From: Malania oleifera
Taxonomy: Eukaryota > Streptophyta > Magnoliopsida > Santalales > Ximeniaceae
DNA: 64,000 nt
Assembly: GCF_029873635.1 (NCBI RefSeq)
Contig: NC_080428.1
Location: forward strand, 64,951,101-65,015,100
Direction: 5' to 3'
Positions within the stretch are counted from its first letter, which is position 1; every line of letters starts with the position of its first letter. The notes below the pieces were generated by a model. The model saw only the letters and a program-made list of their open reading frames with translations, was not told the origin of the DNA and searched no databases. Positions 22,656-34,600 of this stretch are shown piece by piece. A program made the translations under genes and the position numbers.

Positions 22656-25600
22656 TCAAAGAGAAACACTGGTTGATTCACGAATGATCTCATAAATGGA
22701 TAGAACATTATCAATAGTCAGCAAGCAAATGATGCACCACTCTGAAAGATCTGACCGCCTATTTTGGAGGACTTCTTGAAGAAAATGAACGTTATGCTGC
22801 CAAAAAAAAAAAAAAAATTTGTTTAACATCAAATATTCAAATAATTTCAATAAAAGTTCATTGGACAATTTTAAAACATTCACAAAATGCATAGCAATTT
22901 TTCAACTATTTACTTCTATGGAGTACCGTTATTTTTTCTTGTAACAATCATCCAACACATTATGTTTATGAATGTACTACATTCCAAAATTTCTGGGGAA
23001 AACCAACAATGATCATTATAGAAAGCACACAACATCCACATCCAAACCTGAGCATTTTAAAATGGGGAAAAAAAGAAAAGGCAATACCCAGTGCAAAAGG
23101 TTCCCGCACCATCAGGGGGTTGAGAAGGGCATGATCTATGCAACCTTGATCTCCATATTTGGAGAAGAAAATGACAAAATGGGTATAATCCAACATAAGC
23201 TGATAAAAGAAATGATCAGAACAGAAAGAAATACCTCAACAAATTTCAATTTGAAATCCAGATTCCCAAAACGCTGTGTGACCTCATACTCCTCTCGAAG
23301 GTAGTCAAATATTTGAGAATATTTTGCTTCTCTCCAAGCAATTTCTGATCTGAATAGTGAGACAATAAAACAAGCATCAGAGGTTGCCACATGGATGCTT
23401 ATGTAGTGAAGTGGGTTACCAATTCACTGAACATAAAAAAATGAAGGCAAAAATAGAAATACTCAAAATCCACATAAATCAAAGTTCACTATAGCTAACA
23501 CAAGCAGAAATTGATAATGGGCCACAATTATCTTTGATTATGACCAACTGTGGCGGATTTGTTAAATTCTCATGTTAGTTATACATTTCACCTAGGGCAG
23601 AGAAGCCTCATTCTATATCCAAGCTTCTCCCCAACCCTAAAACCAAGCCATTCTAACCTAATGAGCCAACTAACAACCTTGCTATATGAACAAGTCCTAT
23701 TATGTACTTGATTCTGAGCACATACAAATAAACATGCTCATACTTCAGATTTATTAGTTATCATGATGCTCTGTATTATGATTGATGACCAACATCAACT
23801 TTGTGTCTGCAAAATTTTAAATCAATAATCAATTATATTGCCTCTGCATTTTTGCAGGAAATCAAGATTCAGGACTAACAGTACGCGCCAGAATTAGAGA
23901 CAGAGACACATTGCAGGTTCTCTACCAATCCCGGTCTTGGGATTTCCTCAAGAGTTTTAGCTCGGTAGGCTCAAATTAGGATTTGCTAAAGGAAGTCCTT
24001 TTCCTTACCCTTTTCTTAAGCTGCTCAAGCATCCACGTGCATTCATGACACATGTTTCCTTTTATTTCCTCTCATCTTCACCATGCATCATGACCAGATT
24101 CGCTCAAAAATCCATCTTTTTCATCAATGAAGATTTGACATGTCAGTTTATTGTTGGAGGATGATATCTTGCACTATTTTGCCTCTCGCGTATAAATACC
24201 CTGATTATTCTTCAAGGGGGATCTTTTTACACTTGAACAATGAAGCACGCTCTCTCTCTCCCCGTCACTTTGGATACTCACTGGTTCAAAGAATCCCTTC
24301 AACCAGTTGAATACCTTCACCTACCAGAATCCACAATTGAGCATCTTGGGAATCGCCAAGTTCTCTCTGGGCCCTCTCCATAACATCCATTACTTATATA
24401 CAACAAATATCTCCTCCCTTCACAAGAACACCCCCCACATTTTTGACAACTCCATTGGGGAGATTTTGATTATGCAAGATTATGACTAAAAGAAATGCAG
24501 ACACATGGAAGCTTCTAATACTCAACCCACTCAAGATATTGCGGACTGTGGTGATCATCCGGTCCAGTGTGAAGAATTCCTAGACTTTGCCACCCACATG
24601 ACTCAGATGATGCAATTGTTGAAATGTTTCAAACCTCTCAAGAATAGGTGTTTGGTGCTCTTCAAGAGAATACTAGAATACTTAATGAAGCAGTTGCTAC
24701 AATGAGTCAAAAGATTTGTGCATCCAACTTAGTTTCATAACCTCAAGAGATTGCCTTGAACCCTCCTAATTTATCTCCAAGTGGGAACAATAAGTCTACC
24801 ACTATTTCTGGCACCACTGACTCAAAAAAATCCTTCTACCTCAAACCTTGTAGTGGTCTCTCAAGCACCACATTTAAGGGGGAGCAATTCCTATCATACC
24901 TCCTGCAACGAGCACGCCTCTTCCACAAGTTCAGCATGGAGGATCCTCTTCACATGCCCCCCTAAACATCACTCCTTCCCCTTTGACATCCACCACATCT
25001 AATTCTTCATCTTACATCACTATGGAGGAATTGGACAAAATTTTGGAGAGGAATCATGTAAAGTTCATTCATGGGATGAATTTTAGTCTTCTTTATATAG
25101 ATCAATTACCTCCAAGCCTTATTCGAAGGACTACATTAGTCCCAAATTTAAGCTTCCCAACAGCATGTCAGGTAATGACAAAGAGAAGGTAACTTTGGTG
25201 GATCTTGGAAGGGAGCGTCAAAAGTCTAAAGAGGATCTAATGGACTATGTAGAACACTTTCGAGAGCATGTATTAGACATCCAAGATAACATTGAGGAGC
25301 ATGAACTTGTGAAAGTTTGCATCTAGGGGATGTTTATTGAATATCGGGTACACTTGGAGAACTTGGCATTGTCATCCTTTGCTACCCTAATGGAAGTTGC
25401 TCAAAGGATTAATAAATCCAACTGCGAAGGAATGACAATGCTCATTTTGGAAAAGAGAGGCCCCGCTGCAAATGTCATCCAGACCAGGGAAGAAAAGTTG
25501 AATGAGAAACCTACAATGATAGGCATACTAGGAGATAGTCAAATTCGAGTGTATTTGGGTCTTAAAGACATCAAGTATACATTATCATCCCAACTTCGGT

Positions 25601-28600
25601 GAGGTATTATCCACTTTGCCGATTGAGCTCACGATTTTGTGCTATAAAAGGTGTCTCATATAGTTGGAGCTTGAACAAGTCTTATAAGCCCAAGATCTTC
25701 TTAGTAGACATTTGATGTGAGGCCATGACATGCCGTCCCATCCGGTCCCCAACGTCCTTGTCAGAGTGGCCCATACCTCTGTATAGGATCCACCCACATG
25801 ATTATACCCCCAAGGTGTCTTTGATACCAAATGTAAGAGTCTTGGCCTAACTCTAGTGAGGTATTGTCCACTCTAGTTCACTGGCCTCACGGTTTTACCC
25901 TATAAAAGGCGCGTCATATAGTTGGAATTGGAGCTAACTTTATAAGCCCAAGATCTCCCTAGTATATGCCTGATATGGGATCGTTACAAGGTTAGTCCTA
26001 TGGATAATTTCTCACTTCCTAATATTGATGACTTGGTAGATGCAATAGCAGAGCGCGAGATGTTCTCCTTTTATAAATGATTATTGTGGATATAATCAAA
26101 TTAAGATGGCTTAAGAGAAAGCAGAGAAAACTACATTCAAGTTGCCACCGACTACAATAACTATGCCGATCAAAGACTTTCCTATGAGATTGTATCTCAC
26201 ATCTACCAAAAATTATGTTGGGGCTTTACTAGCATAAGAAGTGGGGGAGCAAGAACAACCAATTTATTATTTAAGAAGATTGATACAAGCGATGAAGTTG
26301 ATTACTTGGAAATAGAAATGCATTGCTTGTCACTTGCTTTCGCCCTTAGAAGCTTTGGTGCTACCTTCGAGTTGAAAGACTACTCTTGATCATGAAATAT
26401 GATCTAATAAAGTATCTCCTCACTAGGTCAATTCTTTTCAAAAGGATACTAAATGGTTTTTACTTTAAACAATATGATATCAACATTAGTCCCACCAAAA
26501 GCTATTAGATCTCAGGCTCTTGCAGACCTCAATTTCCATCTCAACATGATGAGGTCACATCATTTACCATCCTTATAGAATTCCATAAAGAATCCCTACT
26601 CATTGCAACTAAGAACCAAGAGTGGGGTATGTACTTTGATGGTTCTTTAATGACTACAGGAGGAGGCATTACCACATTAGTATAATTCTTACACCACGAT
26701 ATTCAGATGATGACTCCTCAGCTCTAGGTCAAGAGATATCTTTCTTGGGAATGATACAAGGATCCTCCTCCTCAACAATTCTTAATCACTTAACGAATAC
26801 TCCAAAAGTAGGCCAAGAAAATGTCTACGGAGCTAGGTCGAGATCTTATCTCCCTAGCATTAGGTCAAAGGGTTCTCTCCCTATCAAAAAGCCAAAAGAT
26901 CAATTACTCTCATGTTATGAAGATACATGTTTCTCACAACTAGATTGAGACATAATCTCCCACATATTAGGTGGAGCTTGTATCTCCCTAGTGGCTTTAG
27001 TCAAAATTAAATCTCCCTAGCCTACATATGTCTGTAAGAAGTTCAATATATCCATGGGAGTGATACAAAGATCCTCCTCCTTAGCAAATCTTAATCAAGT
27101 GACGAAGATTTCAAATGTTAGGCCGACAGAATGTCTCCTTGGATCTAGGTCAAGATCTTCTCTCCCTGGATTGGGTCAAAAGTTGCTCTCCCTATCTTAA
27201 GGTCACATTACTCTGTTATCAAATAGAAATGTTTTTTTTAGAACTAGGTTGAGTGAGACATATCTCCCACACATTGGGTGGAGACTATATCTCCGCAATG
27301 CCTATTCGAAGTTGGATTTCCCTCGTCTACATATGCTGTAAGAAGTTCAATATATCCTTGGGAGTGACAAAGAACCTCCTCATTTTTCAAATCTTAATCA
27401 CGTGACAAAGGCTCCAAATGTAGTTTGAGATAACCATGGTTTGAAATCGCGGTAACGGGTAGCGTAACGTAACAATAACGAGTGTAATGAGAAGTTGGAG
27501 TAGCGGATGTTACATAACGGGAAGCAGGTGTAATGGCCATGAATTTTTTTCAAGCACGCACAACCTTAAGCATATTAATGTATTTGCATGTTTAAAGCTT
27601 TTCACCCTTCTTAGAGAGAGTTTTAGTGTATTTTGGATCCTTTAGTTCAACTAACTAAGTTGTTTGGTAAGGGCAAGAAGTTTACATCTGTTTTAAACCA
27701 CCATCGACAAAAAAATGATGTGCGTGTGTGTATTTATACTCCTCATTGTTCTTATGCGAGATAAATTCTTATTTGTGTTAACTTAATTAATATGTTTGTT
27801 AACTTAATTAATAAAACAAAATACATTATACGCTCCCTTAATCTATTAGACACATAAAGCATAACTAGAAAAGAGAGAAGGTTGAAGTTGAAAAATTTAG
27901 AACATAAATATCAAGTTTCTAATATTATCAAAATAAAATATTTTAAAAACAAGTTAGTATTTTCAAATTGTTAATTAATACATCGTTTGTGAGTATTTAG
28001 AAAAATAGTAAATTTTTATCACTATCATCCTCATTATAATTCTTTCCCCATCTCGCCAAAATGATTTATGAAAGTGGGGTAAAAAACAAAAGTGAGAATA
28101 AAAAGTAAAAAATAAAATAATTTTGTTGTTGTAACATTCCTGTAGCGGTTATGTAACGGTCGTAGCGGCCTTTACGTAATGGTTGCAGTCCGTAATGGCC
28201 GCTATGGATGTGGTTTTTCTTCCCACCAATTTTGTGTTGTGTAACGGTATTGGGAACCCAAAAAACTATTACGTAACCGCATTACATAATGGTCACGGCC
28301 GTCATTAAAAACCATGAGATAATGCCTCCTTGGAGCTAGGTAAAAATATTCTCTCCCTGGAATCAGGTTAAAGGTTACTCTCCCTATCCTAAAGTCACAA
28401 AAATTACTCCATTATCAAATAAAAATGTTTATTATAACTAGGTTGGGACCTAACCTCACATGTATTAGGTGGAGACTGTAACTCCCTAGCGCATAATTGG
28501 AGGCTCAAGGATCAATAGCATTACTGATTTGCTTCAAGTAAGAATCAATCATGTCCATTTCAAACTCGCACATCTACAAAGCTCTATCATTTGAACCACA

Positions 28601-31600
28601 ATATTTATCTAGAAGATAGATATAGAACTCCAAGGACTGCATGACATGTCAAGTATTTGCCTAGCAACATCCAATAGCATCAAGACAAGATTTTTCCACT
28701 TGATATGGCACATGTCCATAACTCACCGACAAAGCTATAAAAATGTTTCAATTAATTCACATGCTTCTATGTGCTCTAAAGTTGTGAAATTCCACATATG
28801 CGGGATCCTCCCAAGGCACTAAGAAATTCCTAGGACTATGTAAGTTTGTTGCATCTCCTGATATTAGGGGAGGAACCGTGTGACTAGGAAATCCATAGGG
28901 GACAACTTACTAGCAGAGGGAATCTTGTGTCTAGAAGAACAAGGAGCTGCAAGTAGACCATCCTAATATTGAGATGTCCTAGGAAATTTGTTTGGAAACT
29001 AAGTAGAGCATGGCCAAGTGGCAATGAGATCCGATGAGCTAGGAAATAACATTTAGCCATAGGAGATGAATCATGTAGAAAGATGTTCCCATTTTCATCA
29101 TCTCCCTCCTCATTCCCACCATTGCTAAGTTTATCTTGGCTACCATGATTCTCACTGACATTGAGGGTGGGCCCACCAGCTTCTCTCTAAAGATCTCCAT
29201 CATAAGCATTATCTAACTCAACTAAAATATTCCACTCTAATACACTCCCATTTCTATATAAAGATTGTCCTTGAAAAAAATATTAATTCACCCCAAATCT
29301 CTTTCTCCAAGACATTGAGGGTGGCCCCACCAGCTTCTCTTTAAAGATCTCCATCATAAGCATTATCTAAATCAACTAAAATACTCCACTCTAATACACT
29401 CCCATTTCTCTATGAAGATTGTCCTTGAAAAAAATATTAATTCACCCAAATCTCTTTCTCCAAGAAAATATAGCCTCAGGAGGACACAACCATTTTCAAG
29501 ATTGAACCCAATTTCACCACATGTTATATTGCTATTATCAATGTATGAGTGGAAATGCTTTAGCAAGTTATGATGTCTTGCCACATTTCCATGCCTCTAT
29601 CTGATTGAATATTCAACTAAGCACTTAAAAGAAAGACATCTAGCATCATTGCTTGTTTCAATCTCTTGTCATGATTGGGATTCTAAGCAATACGCTACAC
29701 CTAATTTTTCTAACCAATATACAGATTTCCTGGCATGCCAAACTTATCGGTAGGGACCAGAAGCTCCCCAAATTTCTTTCTTTGGAATAGTTGGAAAATA
29801 ACCATATTTTTTTATCAATAATTTTCACATTGTGGTTTCCTAAACGAGAAGCCTTCACTACATAAAAAACTTCATGCCAAGGATGTGATCTCTGTGGTCC
29901 CTACTGTATCTCTCTTATATGCATAAACATTCTCGGTGATTCTTCCAAATTATTGGGCGGTAACTGCCACATGTGCCATCCCCATAAATGCCACGAATCT
30001 TGAATCCATGTTGATGGGGAAAAGAAATATTAATCCAAGCAAAAGGAACAGAAGGAAGACACTCAAAGAGGTCCAATCTATCATGATTTATAATCGTGCA
30101 AAAAAATAATAATAAAAGGTTTTTCTTTTTTGGGTATTCTCCATGAAAAAAGGGAAAAAATTGAACAAAACTAGAAGTTTGTAGTGGAAGCAAATCCTCT
30201 GTGACTAATACTAATAACAATAATAATAATAATTTCACACAATATGGATCCGTTGAGATTTTCAAAATAAAAAAAAAAAAAATTTTAAAATTTAAAAAAT
30301 AAATAAATAAAGTCTTGTGGCAAAGATTGTTTGTGTTTTCTGAAAGAAATTTAATTTCTTTCGCAGTACAACCATTATGATTTTCAAAAATTATAAAAAA
30401 AAAAAAATGGCATCTTGCAAAGTCAATCCTATTGGGGAAGCACTAGCCTCACAAAAGTAGATCCCTACATAAACAAGTATTGCACAAATCAAGGGAGTCA
30501 GTCTCCCATAAGAGTGGAGTTCCTACATGGACACATCCTGCGAGGAATTGAAGGAGTCAACCCTTCAAAAGAGTGGAGTCCCCACACAAAAAAAGTCCTA
30601 CAGGAATTGAGGAGTCAACTTCCTACAATAGTACGGACTTTTGACAAGAAGCATCTCCTTAAGAGTCGACTCTTGTAGGAGTGGAACCTTGCGAGAGCTA
30701 GCATCCAATTGACACTCCATGGGAGTAAATCCCTGTAAAGATAAGCCCCATGAGAATCAATCCCCATGGGAGCAAATCCATGCAAGGACAACCCCGTGGA
30801 AGTGAATCCATATGAGAATGAATCCCCATGAAAATTTGCCCCCACTTTTACTAAAAATTTCGTTACTGTGCACAATCTAAAATATTGCATTTAGCAAATT
30901 TTGATACATGGGAATTTCTTCAGAGGAATTTATTCAAAGCATGTGAATGGCTTCCTATGTAGGAGGCTAAATGTAAATGCATAAAATTACTGCAATGCTC
31001 TAGATTATGAAATTGATGACCAACATCAACTTTGTATTTGCACAATTTTAAATTAATTATTAATTATACCACATTTGCATTCTTGTAGGAGGTCAAAATT
31101 GGCAGTGTGTGTCAGGATTAAGTATAGAGACACGTGGCAAGGTCTCTACCAATCCCAATCTTGGGATGTTCTAGAGAGTTTCAACTTGATGGGCTAAAAT
31201 CAAGGTTTACTAATGCAATATTGAAGATTCAAATAGAAAATAGATATGGGGCATAATTCTAAATAACTTCAATATGAAGGGAGTGGGCATACATACGATA
31301 AAGGGCCCACATGACTTTTTGAACTAAGGACCTTTTTTTGGGGTTAGCTTACCCTCACGGGATCGTGACCCTTTGTCCTAACCATTGTAGCACATGTGTC
31401 GCCCAGAATCCATATCCCTTAGCATTTTCTTAAGCTGCTCAAGCGTCTGCTTGTCGTTTATGACAAGTGTTTCCTTTTATTTCCTCTCACTTCATTATGC
31501 TTTCTCATCTTCAATATGCTTCATGATTGAGCTTGTTCAAAAATCCATCTTTCTCATTAATTAAGATTTCACATGTCAAGCTATTTATTGGAGGATGACA

Positions 31601-34600
31601 TCTTACACCATTTGTCCACTAGTGTAAATGCCTCGATTATTATTCAAGAGAGATTCTTTTGACACTTGAACAATGAAGCCATCTCTCTCTCCTCACTTTG
31701 GATTCTTACTAGTTCAAGAGATCCCTTAAAGCAGCAAACTACCATCACCTGCCACAATCCATGCTTGAGCTTATCAGGAATTGCCTAGTTTTCCTCTCTA
31801 AGCCCTTCTCTAGAACATCCATCTCTTGTGCATAACAAAGCTCTCTGCCCTTCTCAAGAGCCCCCTCCACAACTATATTATGTAACATTAAATCTAATCT
31901 CCAGGAATTAATATGTCACGACATGGATGGACTATGTTCTTGTAGAACTGTAATTTCTTGAATTCAACTCTGGTCAACACCATATCAAGCTATATCCAAG
32001 CAATTAAATGATAGCCATTCCTGACTTGAAAAGATCAAACAATCAGAACTAAACCTCAGTCATTTCATTTCTGAAGCCAAATCAGAGAATCAAGTCAGCT
32101 AGGAATATATACTACCCTAGAATTGACCAAAGTTACAAAGGTGGAGTTTTATAAACAAGACTCAATGATTATATATAAAAATAAAAATAAAATGAAATAA
32201 AAAAGACCCTGTACTTATCAGGTTTTCAGTTTTCTCCCAAACTTGGAATGTGGAACTTTGGTTACAAATCTGTTGACTAAACTTCATATTATTCATGTGA
32301 TATCACTTATCACTGCTCCCATGAGTTCTCTGTGTGTGCGACAAGGTAGGTGGAGCAAATGATGGTGGTATACAATGGTGCCAAGATCCCAATCTGTTTA
32401 ACTGAATCTTCAGCTTCTAAAATCCCCAAGACTGACGGTGAAATATGATCGTGGTTGTGTAACGTTTTCGGTGTATTAAAGGCTCATTATGATGGGGATT
32501 CAGGTTGTTACTTTGGATGACAGTTAGTGGTGGTCCGGGACTTGGTTGGGCTGTGGTGGTAGTTGTCTGCCATTCATGTGAATGGCTGCAGGGATTTATA
32601 AGGTGTGGACATGGATGATGCAGCTGGTGAGATGAAGATGGATAATTAGAGAGACGATGGATGATTGTTGGCTGCACAGTGATGGTTTGGGTTTAGGGGT
32701 GGCAAAAGGGGTTAACGGGGGCCGGGTTCGGGCAGGTCATAAATGGTTCAGGGTTAAACAGGTTCGGATTCAGGTTGACCCGTTAATAAACGGGTCACTA
32801 ACAGGTAAACCCGCACCTGCCCGTTTAAAAAATGATTTATTTATTTTATAATTTTTTAAATATTTTTTTTGACTAACAAACTAACAAAGTAAGAAACCAA
32901 AACATTGAACAAAGAAGAGTAGAAGACTGGGTCTGGGTGCCGCTGCCCTGCCGCAAGTGCAGGGGAATCAGGAGGCGGAGATCTCAAATCTGGGGGTGGG
33001 AGGTACTGCCGCTGCAACCCTGCGACGGGCCAACGGGTAACAGATGTGTGCCTGCGTTGGTGAGAGTCAGAGGACAGAGAATGGCTGAATCGGAGATGCC
33101 GAGATGGCCGTGGGTCTTCTGCGTCTGATCGAATGATCTGGGGGTGACAGGGTGCCTGCCGTGACGCCGTCTGGGTAGCACCGTAGCAGGGAGTGAGCCG
33201 TGAGTCTTCTGCCAGTGCCGAATACAGCACCGCCGCTTTTGCCTGGTCACCTGTGAGGCTGTGCGTGAGGCGGAGAGGGTCCTGACCAGTATGCAGAGTC
33301 GTAATTCTCAACGACAGCTTTTGCCAATCCAAAATCCCCCAAGTGGGTTTCCATGTTCGAGTCCAGCAACAAATTGGTTGACTTGATGTGCCTGTGTATA
33401 ATCTACTCCTAAGGGCTGAGGCAGTGAGGCTGAGGGAGAATCAGGGATTCGGGAGAATGAGAGATGCAGATAATGCAACGACGGCAATGATGACAATAAC
33501 AATGATGATGATGATGATTTCATCTTCATCATGATGGGGTTATGACCTTTGGCATATAGCAAGCATCTTGGCTTGATTAAGGAAATTATGTATGGTGATT
33601 ATGAATGGCCGAAAGTGGGGAGCGGTGGCGATGTTTTGAATTAGCTGTAGCAGGTGCAAATGCAGGTGCAGATGACAAATGGAGTTTGGAGGCTGTCCAA
33701 GGGGCAGCAACTAGCTTTTGGGTTATGGCAGTTTCCAGGCGATGTTGATAGCCATGGCACTAGCAGCAACTCAGGCACAAACCCCTATCAAGCATCTGTA
33801 CAGTTTGTTTCCCTAAAAAAAATGGATCTCTCTCATAAGGCTAAATGAAAAAGGAGAAAAAAAAAATTGCAAGCAGTTGAAGTCATGTGAGCAGTGGCAA
33901 GAGGTTCAGTAGGGGAATTTCAACAGAAGCCTTTAAACTGCAACACCTTAAATAAAATTAGGAATCAAATTGTAACAATTTAAAGTTTGGGATAAATTTG
34001 AGAATTTGATCGAAGTTTCAACATATTCTGTCATTAAGCCTCTAATAGAGTATCAATCCATCGCACAAATATGGATCGCAACCAACAGTTTACAATCCCA
34101 CACTCCCAGCAAGCATCACAGTCTCAGTCATTTCAAAATCATCACTCAATGCATCCACACAAAGCACTCATCATGCAGAAAAGAAAATTACAACATGGGG
34201 ACATGGGCTAGTCAGAAAGTTGAGAAAGTTGCCACTACAACAAATTGGATTATTTAGGCACATCAAAGGCAAAAACTGTTCCAAGTATATAAGCCAGTAA
34301 GCTTCTTGTACTTATTGAACAAACTAAACAACATTTTCCTAATATCATTCTATTCTAAAATTGAGAGGAACACTTTATGAACACAAATCATCTCAATGAA
34401 GTGTACAAGAGTAACAGTCAGGCTGTAAGTGTACAAAATTTACCAAAAAATGGAAAACAGCTTCAGTTCGGTTTTTCAATTTTGGTTATAGTTTTAAGTT
34501 TTTTTGTAAAATTAGATTTTGTTATAGATTTCAGTTTTTTAGTAAAACCAAACTATATATTTATAAATTAAAGATAAAATTTATTATAACTTTATTAACT

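Larger units (their letters stand above)
23767..31871 (+). mobile_element. Old Ty3/gypsy LTR retrotransposon in RRG intron 5, broken
   Basis: Two related blocks, 23767-24439 and 30996-31871, share a long run of phrases in the same order (GATGACCAACATCAACTTTG, CTCTACCAATCCC, TCTTGGGAT, AACAATGAAGC, ACATCCAT) and act as LTRs of an 8.1-kb element oriented opposite to the gene. Just inside the left LTR lies a gag-like region (24505-25602) with the phrases [18 protein letters not shown] and [20 protein letters not shown], typical of plant gypsy gag. Short RNase H-like traces occur near 26630. The interior also holds a miniature LTR element, tandem repeats and a MULE-like insertion. It is broken with many breaks. 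The LTRs differ at roughly one base in five by eye, so it is ancient. No clean target duplication was found, so the ends are approximate. Confidence 0.75.

Noticed and set aside
22966-23304. Plus- and minus-strand frames in RRG intron 6
   Set aside because: They read through the exon 6 boundary into intron or lie antisense; they are not separate genes.
32856-33332. 158-residue minus-strand frame as a novel gene
   Set aside because: High GC alone keeps the frame open; the true similarity (kinase fragment) is in another frame, and no start or splice support exists.
34006-34257. 83-residue plus-strand frame as a small gene
   Set aside because: No conserved motif, within an RRG intron and beside transposon-like ends; no supporting evidence.
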